DNA of 64,000 nucleotides from Saprospirales bacterium (GTDB lineage: Bacteria; Bacteroidota; Bacteroidia; Chitinophagales; Saprospiraceae). The notes beneath the pieces are model-generated. The model was not told the DNA's origin and did not search any database. It saw nothing but the letters and a program-made list of their open reading frames with translations. The DNA is taken from the NCBI GenBank assembly GCA_016719895.1, contig JADJYG010000006.1:62001-126000 (forward strand), read 5' to 3'. Each line of letters starts with the position of its first letter. Within the stretch, counting starts at the first letter, position 1. The position numbers and the translations under genes are program-made. Shown piece by piece: positions 8,905 to 17,400 of the stretch.

Positions 8905-10371
8905 TCAATAGGCCCGTGCAAACAATACCCGACGTGTGCTTGGCTTCCCTGTTAAAATGCACTTCCCGTCTTCCAGGGCGCCATCCACCGGGATACAGCG
9001 AATCGTCGCTTTGCAGCGTTCCTTGATTTCCAGTTCTGTTTCGGTAGTGCCGTCCCAGTGCGCCAAAACAAATCCACCTTTGTTCTCCAACACGTCCTCG
9101 AATGCTGCCCAGGTATCCACGGATGTAATATGCGCATCGCGGTAGGCTTTGGCCCGGTTGAAGAGGTTGCTTTGAATATCCTGAAGCAACCGGGCAACAT
9201 GTTCAGCCACGGTATCGAGCGGCACACTTTCCTTTTCTTTGGTGTCGCGCCGCGCCACCTCCACCTGACCTGCGTCGAGGTCGCGCTGACCAAGCCCCAG
9301 GCGAACAGGGACGCCGATCATTTCATATTCAGCAAATTTAAAGCCAGGCCGGTTTTGGTCATCGTCATCAATTTTGACCGATACGCCTTTGGCGCGCAAT
9401 TGTGATGCGATATTTTGGGCAGCTGCTAAAATCTCCGGGGCCGGTTTGGGTATGGGTACGATCACTACCTGGATGGGCGCCAGTTTGGGGGGCAAAACCA
9501 GGCCGTCATCGTCCGAATGGGTCATGATCAATCCGCCGACCAGGCGTGTGGAAACACCCCATGAGGTGGCCCAAACGTGCTCCTGTTGGTTGTCTTTGTT
9601 GAGAAACAATACGTCGAATGCTTTGGCAAAATTTTGCCCAAGGAAATGCGACGTGCCAGCCTGCAATGCTTTCCCATCCTGCATGAGCGCTTCGATACAA
9701 AAGGTTTCATCAGCGCCGGCGAAACGCTCATTGGGCGTTTTGATGCCCTTTATTACGGGCATGGCCATAAACTCCTCCGCGAAACGGGCATATATTTCCA
9801 ATATCAGCAGCGTTTCTTCCATCGCTTCCTCTGCACTGGCATGCGCGGTGTGGCCTTCCTGCCAGAGAAACTCGGTGGTGCGCAAAAACGGCCGGGTACG
9901 CATTTCCCAACGCACTACGTTGGCCCACTGATTGATTAAAAGGGGCAGGTCGCGGTAACTCTGTATCCAGTTTTTATAGGTATCCCAGATGATGGTTTCT
10001 GATGTCGGCCGGACAATCAACTCTTCCTCCAGTTTGGCCTCCGGATCGACGATAACACCGCCGCCTTCCGGATCGTTTTTTAGCCGGTAGTGGGTAACCA
10101 CCGCGCACTCCTTGGCAAAACCTTCGACGTGGGCAGCCTCTTTGCTCAAAAAGCTTTTTGGAATAAACAACGGAAAGTAGGCATTTACGTGGCCCGTTTC
10201 TTTAAACATGGCATCGAGGGCATCGCGCATTTTTTCCCAAATAGCAAAGCCGTGCGGTTTGATCACCATACAGCCACGTACGGGCGAGGTATCCGCCATG
10301 CGTGCTTTCCGAACAATGTCAAGGTACCATTGCGAATAGTCTTCCGAGCGAGGTGTTATTTCTTTAGCCAT
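8905..10371 (-). CDS. proS: Prolyl-tRNA synthetase, archaeal/eukaryotic-type (ProS type 3)
   Basis: Charges tRNA-Pro. The 488-residue length and lack of an inserted editing domain identify the short class-II type common in Bacteroidota. Class II motifs are visible: motif 1 region around HVNAYFPLFIPKSF, the RPTSETIIW segment, motif 2 RWEMRTRPFLRTTEFLWQEGHTAH, and motif 3 in the region of TSWGVSTRLVGGLIM. An anticodon-binding domain follows (IQVVIVPIPKP onward), then a C-terminal zinc/alpha-beta domain (FVLAHWDG). A TAnnTTTG box (10600-10607) about 230 bp upstream implies a long leader. Confidence 0.95.
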   Translation of the reverse strand: MAKEITPRSEDYSQWYLDIVRKARMADTSPVRGCMVIKPHGFAIWEKMRDALDAMFKETGHVNAYFPLFIPKSFLSKEAAHVEGFAKECAVVTHYRLKNDPEGGGVIVDPEAKLEEELIVRPTSETIIWDTYKNWIQSYRDLPLLINQWANVVRWEMRTRPFLRTTEFLWQEGHTAHASAEEAMEETLLILEIYARFAEEFMAMPVIKGIKTPNERFAGADETFCIEALMQDGKALQAGTSHFLGQNFAKAFDVLFLNKDNQQEHVWATSWGVSTRLVGGLIMTHSDDDGLVLPPKLAPIQVVIVPIPKPAPEILAAAQNIASQLRAKGVSVKIDDDDQNRPGFKFAEYEMIGVPVRLGLGQRDLDAGQVEVARRDTKEKESVPLDTVAEHVARLLQDIQSNLFNRAKAYRDAHITSVDTWAAFEDVLENKGGFVLAHWDGTTETELEIKERCKATIRCIPVDGALEDGKCILTGKPSTRRVLFARAY

Positions 10372-10599
10372 TCCACTGCGTGATTGAATATTGAATAATT
10401 ACATTTAAATACTGCCGGCCGGCAACCGTTCTCCGGCGTTAAGACCAGGTTAAATCCGGTTGTACTTGTTACTTTAAAAGACCGTATTGGTCTAATCCTA
10501 AAAAAAATTAACATTTGATAGTTCCCTATTGGCCGGTTTAAGCCAACTTTAACGGCTCAAACGCGTTGAATTAAATGGTCTTTAACCAAAAAAAGCGCG
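10372..10599. other. Leader/intergenic region between proS and the divergent secreted-protein gene
   Basis: About 230 bp with no coding sequence. It is AT-rich in the middle and contains several short dyads (for example GGCCGGTTTAAGCC and GGTCTTTAACC). If the box at 10600-10607 is the proS promoter, this is a long 5' UTR. I see no T-box hallmarks or known riboswitch core. Confidence 0.4.
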
Positions 10600-10607
10600 C
10601 AAAGGTA
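10600..10607 (-). promoter_or_regulatory. -7 box probably driving proS
   Basis: The complement reads TACCTTTG followed by CGCG, an exact TAnnTTTG element facing proS (start 10371). No competing box was found closer to the gene. Confidence 0.5.
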
Positions 10608-10666
10608 ATATTTTTGAGCCCGTAAACGCTCGATGCGGAACATTGTAAAAAATCTAACTCTTCGCT

Positions 10667-12061
10667 ATGAAAAGGAATATGGCACTGATCTGGAGTCTCC
10701 TGATGGCAACCACCGTATTTATGGGTGTGCCGGCCATGGCACAGGACGACTTGTATTATGACCCGGCTACCGATGGCGCCTACCGGCCGCCGGCGGATGA
10801 CAACGAATACCGGGAAGAAAACCGGATTACCGAACAATACCGGGATGACGATTATTATGAGGATGAATACGCTTACGAATATTCTTCCCGCATACGGCGC
10901 TTTCACCGCCCGGTAGAAGTGATCGACTATTACGACCCGTTTTTTGTGGACTTGTGGTTTTATGATCCCTTCTACCAGCCCGGCGCTACAATCTATATTG
11001 GTGGCTACAACGATTACTGGCAATGGCGCCGTTGGAACCGCTGGAACCGCCGGAACTCCTGGTCCTTGTACGATCCCTATTGGGGCGCCGGCTACAACAC
11101 GTGGGGCTGGGGCTGGAATCGCCCGTGGGGCTGGAACACCTGGAACAACCCGTACGTATGGAACAATTATTACTACGATCCGTACTGGACCTGGAACGGC
11201 TACAATCCTTATTACTGCCCCGGTAATGTTTGGGTGAACAACAACTACTACTGGAACAACAGCGGTGAATATAACAATGGCGGTTATTCGCCAAAAACAT
11301 ATTACTCCGGCGTTCGCCGCTCCGGTACTACCGTCAACCCCGGCTATGCCCGCCTGGCAAGTGGCAATACGACTACCAACCCTAACCGACTGGCCGTTTC
11401 GACCGCCGAAGCCCCGGTTATTGAACTGCAGAACCGCCCCAATGGGCGTCTGGAGACGGGTGGAACCAAAGCGCCGTCAGGCGGCGTAAGTCAGCGCTCG
11501 GGCACATCCAATAGCCGCTCGGTCACTACACCTAACCGCCCGGGCAGTGAAACCCGCCCGACGGACGGTCGGTCGGCGCCGCCGGAATCCAGGCGGCCGA
11601 CCACTCCACCGGCCACCCGCGAACCTGAACGCGCCCGGCAGGAACGCCCGTCGCGCGAAGTGACGCCGAATGAAGAAAGCCGGCCGCCGCGGGAGGTGAC
11701 GCCCAACCGCGAAGCGCGCCCGTCGCGCCGCCCTGATGCGTCGCCCCGCCGGGAAGAATCCCCTGCCAACCGCGAAACGCGCCCGAGTCGCGAGGTGACG
11801 CCAAACCGGGAAGCGCGCCCCAACCGCAGCAGTGAAGAACGCTCCAGCCGCCGTGCCGAGCCTTCCTACGACCGGCCTTCCCGCTCTTCGGAAGGAACCG
11901 AGCGCCGGAGTTATGAGCCTAGCCGCAGCAACAATAGCTCTTCAGGCAGCAATATGCGTAGCGGTGGCGAAAGCGGACGCAGCAGTGGCAGCGAAAGCGG
12001 CAGTCGCAGTTCCTCTTCCTCTTCATCGAAAAGTGGCGGCGGTAAAAGTGGTCGCGATTAA
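10667..12061 (+). CDS. Secreted low-complexity protein (Trp/Tyr/Asn-rich then Arg/Ser/Pro-rich)
   Basis: 464 residues. Residues 1-25 form a signal peptide ending VPAMAQ. The mature start is acidic (DDLYYDP, DDDYYEDEY). The middle section (about 95-210) is strikingly rich in Trp, Asn and Tyr (GWGWNRPWGWNTWNN). The remaining half is disordered Arg/Pro/Ser/Thr sequence with an imperfect repeat of REVTPNREARPSR (several copies, about 330-390) and a Ser/Gly-rich tail. No catalytic motif is visible. Aromatic/Asn-rich plus Arg-rich composition suggests an envelope or matrix-associated structural protein; that is inference. It stands alone, with a hairpin at 12107-12148 downstream. No sorting domain is recognised at its end, so it may remain periplasmic. 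Confidence 0.8.
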   Translation: MKRNMALIWSLLMATTVFMGVPAMAQDDLYYDPATDGAYRPPADDNEYREENRITEQYRDDDYYEDEYAYEYSSRIRRFHRPVEVIDYYDPFFVDLWFYDPFYQPGATIYIGGYNDYWQWRRWNRWNRRNSWSLYDPYWGAGYNTWGWGWNRPWGWNTWNNPYVWNNYYYDPYWTWNGYNPYYCPGNVWVNNNYYWNNSGEYNNGGYSPKTYYSGVRRSGTTVNPGYARLASGNTTTNPNRLAVSTAEAPVIELQNRPNGRLETGGTKAPSGGVSQRSGTSNSRSVTTPNRPGSETRPTDGRSAPPESRRPTTPPATREPERARQERPSREVTPNEESRPPREVTPNREARPSRRPDASPRREESPANRETRPSREVTPNREARPNRSSEERSSRRAEPSYDRPSRSSEGTERRSYEPSRSNNSSSGSNMRSGGESGRSSGSESGSRSSSSSSSKSGGGKSGRD

Positions 12062-12106
12062 TCTGCCTGTAACTCGGCTAATATAATTCTGAAGCAGCGC
12101 ATTGAA

Positions 12107-12148
12107 AAATGGGTGGAAACCGGTCCTGTCGCCTCTTTCCACCCATTT
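12107..12148. terminator. Hairpin terminator between the low-complexity and OMP genes
   Basis: A 13-bp perfect stem AAATGGGTGGAAA (12107-12119) / TTTCCACCCATTT (12136-12148) with a 16-nt loop, 46 bp after the upstream stop. The plus strand lacks a long T tract directly after the stem, so it may act as a weak terminator or mRNA-end stabiliser. Confidence 0.55.
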
Positions 12149-12212
12149 CTATTGGTAAAAAAACGGGTTTCGTACGCATTATTCAATTATTCACCGGTCT
12201 TACCTAGAAACT

Positions 12213-13679
12213 ATGAAACATTATCTCTTGCCGCTCTTTCTGTTCATATCAGCGGCCGCATTCAGCCAAACAGCCCCGGATGTCCTGAAGTATTCGTATT
12301 TATCACCTGGTGGAACCGCCCGTTTCCTGGGGGCCGGCGGCGCCTTTGGGGCATTGGGCGCCGAGTTTGGCAGCCTTAGCCAAAACCCGGCAGGTTTAGC
12401 CATGTATCGCACCGATGAGTTGATACTGACGCCAGCACTGCGCTTTTCCAATACCGAATCCACGCTTGTTGGAGGCTCCAACCTGAGTACGGATGAAAGC
12501 AAGAGCCACTTTCATTTCGACAATATCGGCATTGTCTTTAATACGACTCCGCGTGGCAGCGATTGGAAAACCTTCAATGTCGGATTGGGCTATAATCAGT
12601 TGGCCAACTACAACCGGGGTATTTACTACCTGGGCAATGCCAACGGAACGGTCCTGAACAACTGGTTTGCCGAGGCCCAACAGATATTAGCTACGGGTAC
12701 GGAAGACGACCTGGACCCCTTTACCTCTCGCCTGGCATATGATGTAAATGCCATATATTATCAGGACAATGACCTGTCCTATGACTTTGCCGCCAACCCC
12801 AATGCCGCACTCCAGCGCTCGCAAACCCTGACCCAATCGGGTACGATGAATGAAATGGTGCTGTCGTTGGCAGGCAATTACGATGAAACCATGATGATCG
12901 GCCTTACAGTCGGCGTGCCCTTCGTCCGGTACCGGCTGAGCGGCGAATACCGCGAGGACGACCCTGCCGGCGAAGTGGAATATTTTGACAACCTTACCTA
13001 TACGGAAGACCTGACCACCGACGGCGTCGGTATTAATTTCAAATTCGGGGTGATTTATCGCGTCAGCCAGGCTCTGCGCTTGGGCGCATCCGTTCATTCT
13101 CCCACCTGGCTCAGCCTGACCGACGATTACAGCAATACGTTTTCCTATGCCTATACCGACGGTAACGGCACGTCTAGCGACCAGGCTTCTTCGCCCAGCG
13201 GCAATTTCGATTACAAACTGGCGACGCCCTGGCGCGCTTCCCTGAGCGGCGCCGTATTGATCCAAAAACATGGTTTCCTCAGCGCGGAAGTGGAATGGGT
13301 GGATTATAGCGCCAACAAGTACAACTTTACAGCCGATGTTGCCAATACGGCCAATCAGTTGGCCGAACGCCAGGTGAACACCGAAATTCAACGCTTCTTC
13401 GAACCCAAAATAAATGTACGCTTTGGCGGCGAAGCCGTGCTGGACAATTTCAGATTGCGGGCAGGCATCAACCTCTTGGGAAAACCGTATGCAGAAGACA
13501 GCGGTTTCAATATGGCCTATACTGCCGGCGCCGGCATCCGTGGCGAGTCGTTTTTCCTTGATTTGGGGTATCGCCTGACGAGTGGCGATGGCTCGGTAAT
13601 TGCCTATTCCGGAGGCCCCCTTGCCACGACAAAAAACCGCGTTTCCGACTTTTTGCTGACGGTCGGATTCAAGTTTTAA
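12213..13679 (+). CDS. OmpP1/FadL-like outer-membrane beta-barrel protein
   Basis: An outer-membrane protein of the FadL/OmpP1 hydrophobic-compound transporter superfamily. Its 488 residues begin with a signal peptide (MKHYLLPLFLFISAAAFSQ). The family hatch signature follows: GTARFLGAGGAFGALG and SLSQNPAGLAMYR, equivalent to the A-NPAG motif of FadL. The rest is a run of alternating beta strands (FNVGLGYNQLANYNRGIYYLG, later FKFGVIYRVSQALRLGASVHSP). It ends in a C-terminal strand LLTVGFKF with terminal Phe, as BamA substrates do. The substrate is unknown. It is separated from its neighbours by hairpins, so probably monocistronic. Confidence 0.85.
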   Translation: MKHYLLPLFLFISAAAFSQTAPDVLKYSYLSPGGTARFLGAGGAFGALGAEFGSLSQNPAGLAMYRTDELILTPALRFSNTESTLVGGSNLSTDESKSHFHFDNIGIVFNTTPRGSDWKTFNVGLGYNQLANYNRGIYYLGNANGTVLNNWFAEAQQILATGTEDDLDPFTSRLAYDVNAIYYQDNDLSYDFAANPNAALQRSQTLTQSGTMNEMVLSLAGNYDETMMIGLTVGVPFVRYRLSGEYREDDPAGEVEYFDNLTYTEDLTTDGVGINFKFGVIYRVSQALRLGASVHSPTWLSLTDDYSNTFSYAYTDGNGTSSDQASSPSGNFDYKLATPWRASLSGAVLIQKHGFLSAEVEWVDYSANKYNFTADVANTANQLAERQVNTEIQRFFEPKINVRFGGEAVLDNFRLRAGINLLGKPYAEDSGFNMAYTAGAGIRGESFFLDLGYRLTSGDGSVIAYSGGPLATTKNRVSDFLLTVGFKF

Positions 13680-13734
13680 TGCCCTTTTTAGGGGGCAAAC
13701 GCGGTTGTATAGTTGAACCCAGGCGCATAAAGAT

Positions 13735-13770
13735 GACGCGAAGCGGTACCAGCGCTTTGCGTCTTCTTTT
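13735..13770 (+). terminator. Rho-independent terminator after the FadL-like gene
   Basis: Stem GACGCGAAGCG (13735-13745) / CGCTTTGCGTC (13753-13763), 11 bp with one G-T pair, followed by TTCTTTTTT. Confidence 0.8.
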
Positions 13771-13860
13771 TTCAGGCGGATGAAAGATATACAGGAATGC
13801 GAACGCTGTTCCGCTTTTTAATACAGGTGTGCCATATTTGCCGGACAAAACGAAACCGCC

Positions 13861-14403
13861 ATGGCTTTTATCGAAACGCCTATCCCCGGCCTGCTGATCT
13901 TCGAACCGAATGTTTACTACGATGAGCGCGGTTATTTTTTTGAGAGTTATAACCGCCAGGTGTGGCAGGAGGCCGGCGTATGGGCCGATTTTGTGCAGAC
14001 CAACCAGGCGCGGAGTACCCGCGGGGTATTGCGCGGCCTGCATTACCAGGTAGCCCCAATGGCTCAGGCCAAACTGGTGCGGGTAGTGGAAGGCGAGGTG
14101 CTGGATGTAGTGGTGGACTTGCGGGAAAACGGCCCTTCGTTTGGCCAGCCCTTTAAAATTCGACTCAGCGCCGCCAATAAACGTCAGTTGTTTGTACCCC
14201 GCGGTTTTGCGCATGGTTACCTGGTACTGAGCGAGGCCGCCGAGTTTGTGTATAAATGCGATAATTTTTATTCAAAGTCCCACGAAGGCGGTATTCGTTT
14301 CGACGACCCCACCTTGGATATCGATTGGGAATTTGACCTCCATCAGGTGTTAGTTTCTGAAAAAGACCGGGCTCTTCCGTTTTTTGGTCAACACCGGAAC
14401 TGA
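13861..14403 (+). CDS. rfbC: dTDP-4-dehydrorhamnose 3,5-epimerase
   Basis: Cupin-fold epimerase converting dTDP-4-keto-6-deoxyglucose to dTDP-4-keto-L-rhamnose in rhamnose supply for surface polysaccharide. Its 180 residues match the family. Motifs: FFESYNRQVW, VQTNQARSTRGVLRGLHYQ (carries the catalytic base His), KLVRVVEGEVLDVVVDLR, FVPRGFAHGYLVLS, and the catalytic Tyr region EFVYKCDNFYSKSHEGGIRFDDP. No rfbA/B/D genes are in the window, so the pathway is scattered. It is convergent with the M43 gene (7 bp between stops). Confidence 0.95.
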   Translation: MAFIETPIPGLLIFEPNVYYDERGYFFESYNRQVWQEAGVWADFVQTNQARSTRGVLRGLHYQVAPMAQAKLVRVVEGEVLDVVVDLRENGPSFGQPFKIRLSAANKRQLFVPRGFAHGYLVLSEAAEFVYKCDNFYSKSHEGGIRFDDPTLDIDWEFDLHQVLVSEKDRALPFFGQHRN

Positions 14404-14410
14404 TAATATA

Positions 14411-17400
14411 CTACCGAAGCAACGTGACCGCTCCTTTGACTCCTGTTTTTTTACCGTCGTAATACTCCAACTCCGCCCGCCAGATGTACACGTCCGAAGG
14501 GGCCTCCTGGCCGTTGTGGCGCCCGTCCCAACCCATGGACTCCTGGTTGGGGATAAAATGCTGGCGTTCAAAAACAACCTGACCCCAGCGGTTGGCAATT
14601 TGCCAGCGAAGTACGGTGCGTACGCAGGGATCCGTTTTTGGATAAAACCAGTCGTTGTTGCCGTCATTATCCGGGGTGAAGGCTGTGACCGGAAACAGCC
14701 GGCATACAGAATCGACCGCTACAAAAATCGAGTCCTGAGCCTGACAGCCATTGGCGTCGCTGACGGCTAAAGCGTACCACAGGCTTTGATAGGGGGAAAC
14801 CCAAATTGCCGGACAGTTTGCACAGGGGGCAGATCCTTCGGGCGCCCAGGAATAGGCGAAAGGGCCGGCGCCCGCAACTTCAGGCTCCAGCATCAGCGTG
14901 TCGCCGATGCGGAGTGTAGTATCGGGTGGAAGGCTTGCGCTAAGCGGGAGAAACGCGCCGACCTTGATGGTCAGGATCGAATCGCAACCGTTGGCGCCGG
15001 GTAAAAGCAGCTCTGCGCTGGCACCGGCCTCTATTTGCAACCCCTGGTAGAATAGGGTAGCGCCGGCACAAATAACAGTATCAAACGAACCGGTTGCCAG
15101 CTCGATGCCCAATACCGCTATTTGCCAGAGGGTATCGCACCGGCCGGCGCCGGCAGCCGGCTGAAAAATCTGCGCAAAGGTGTCGGCCGGCAGGGTAATA
15201 CCCAATAACTCAAGGGTTTCATTTTGGCAAATAAAGGTATCCAGCACGACGAAGATGGTGTCGTAAGGGGTAAATGTCAAGGTATCCACCGAAATGCAGC
15301 CGCCGGCTGTTTGCGCGATGATCTGGTATGTCCGGTTGGCCGCCGGGGCGGTTTGAATGGCGGCGCAGGTATCACAGGAGAGAAAACCGGCCGGCAGCCA
15401 CTGCCAGCGGCTGAATATGGCCGGCCGGATATAAGCAAGCGTTGTGCCGGGGCAGCCCTGCCAGTCGGGGCCGAGATCGAGCACGGTAGCCGGGGCTACC
15501 GTCACGGTGATGGTGTCGGTTTGGCGGTTGCCGCAGCGGTCCCAGGCATCTACCCAATAGCGGCCAGGCAGTGTAGTGGTATATATCGAGTCGGACGAGC
15601 CGTCTTGCCAGCGGTAGCGGGCAAAGCCGCCACCGGCTTCGAAGCGATAGACACCGTTGTCGCATACGACCCGGTCGGGGCCCAGATCCAGTTTGGGCGG
15701 CGGCGGATCGTCAAACACAAACACCCGCATGGTATCCGATACGCTGCCGCAGCCGGTGTGGGCAGTCAAGATCAGCCGGCCTTCGCCCGGTTCGGTGTAA
15801 AGGATCGACGCGTATTGGTAATTGGACTGAACCGTGCCGGGTAGTCCTTCGAGCGTCCATGTGATCGTGTTTATGTTGCAAAGCACATCTGTGATCTGGT
15901 AGAGCGCCGTCTGGCCGGGCCGGCAAATGGTGTCGGGCGCATTGGCCGGAAAGGCAATATGCGGCGAGGCAAACAGGCTGGCCGGAAAGTTGCACAAGCC
16001 GGCACTGGCCCCTGGAGGCGGGGCAAGCGATAGGGCGTTTTCCTGAAAATGGCAGGCCGAACCGGATTTTTCGGGCCAGTGGATGACGTGCAGATTCGTT
16101 TTGAATTGATTAGTTGCGGTGGTACTGGAAACATAAATCTTGCCGTCCGGCCCCAACTGCATGGCGCCCAGCAACACGATGCCGGACGTACCCGGGAGCG
16201 CGGCAATTTTTGCGGCGTTTGTCGAAATATCCGGGCCGCCGGCGGTTTGCAAATCAAACTGGAGGATTTCGGAATGAAACGTCGCTGGCGATTCGTCCCA
16301 CACGCTGACATAGAGCAAACGCCCCTTTGGCGAAAACTCAAGACCAAAGGGGGCGTACGGCAGATTGGCTACAAAACGCGGCACAGCGCTTACTTTTCCG
16401 GATGAATACGGATCAAAATTATATACGCAGACCGATTTGCCCTGCTGATCCGTTTCAGCCAGCAACAGCCCGTCGGGCGACAATTTCATTTGCCCGAAAA
16501 CAGCGGGTATCGCCCCTGCCGCGCTGACCACAGGCGTGGTTTTCAATCCGCCCGGATCCAGACGGAACGACAGAAAACCCGCCTGCGGCTCGTAGGCGCG
16601 CAGCACCAGCCAATAGCCGTTGAAAAAACAACTCCGGACAGCAGCAATTCGCGGGAGCACTTTGCCGCCGCCCGGCCACAAGGGCAACAGTTTTTGCCCG
16701 GCCGCCACATCGCCCCGGCCACCGTCCAGACTTATATCGATGACAGAATAAGAAACAAGGGCCGGTGCGCCAAACGCGCCGGCAGCTGCCGTTGCCAGGT
16801 AGAAAATCTTCGAATTGCCGGGATGCGGCAGGATTATAGATTCGCACTGTGCCGGACCGGCGCCGGTTTGCAGTTGGCCGTTCGGCATCGGTTGATGAAA
16901 ACGATTGTACACCGTTTTTCCGTCGGAATAAAATAAGAGATTGCCTTTGGCGTCGTTAGCCACGGCGGAGCTCATCAGGTTGTCGGTTTGTCCGCCGGTC
17001 AGCACCGAAGGTGGGCCGGTGGAAAAGTCCAGCCCGCTGCCGCGGCCGAAATACCACGTAAGGGCCTGCCCGGGCGCACAGGCGTTTTCCGGGCAGTCGC
17101 AGTCGGGGTCGAGGCAATCGAACAGGCCATCGCCGTCGTCGTCGAGGTTGTTGTTGCAGATTTCGGGTTGGATCACCAGGGTGTCGCACGCATACGCGCA
17201 ACGCAGGATTTCCTGAAGGACCAGGTTGGCGGAAGCGGCCTGGCCGGTGGAAATTTCGGGCGCTTGTGCCGGTGTTTCGTCTACCGGAGTGGAGGGAATC
17301 GTGCTCAATGTCGACGACAGTTGCGCCGGCGCCGTCGTGCAAAGTCCGGTATTTCCGGCTTCGTCCATTTTGGCCAGCAAGATGCCGGTACCTTGCGGTG

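Noticed and set aside
14786..15844. Plus-strand frames of 70-200 codons within the M43 gene
   Set aside because: Antisense shadows; low-complexity translations without domains, while the minus strand carries a continuous 1819-residue multidomain protein.
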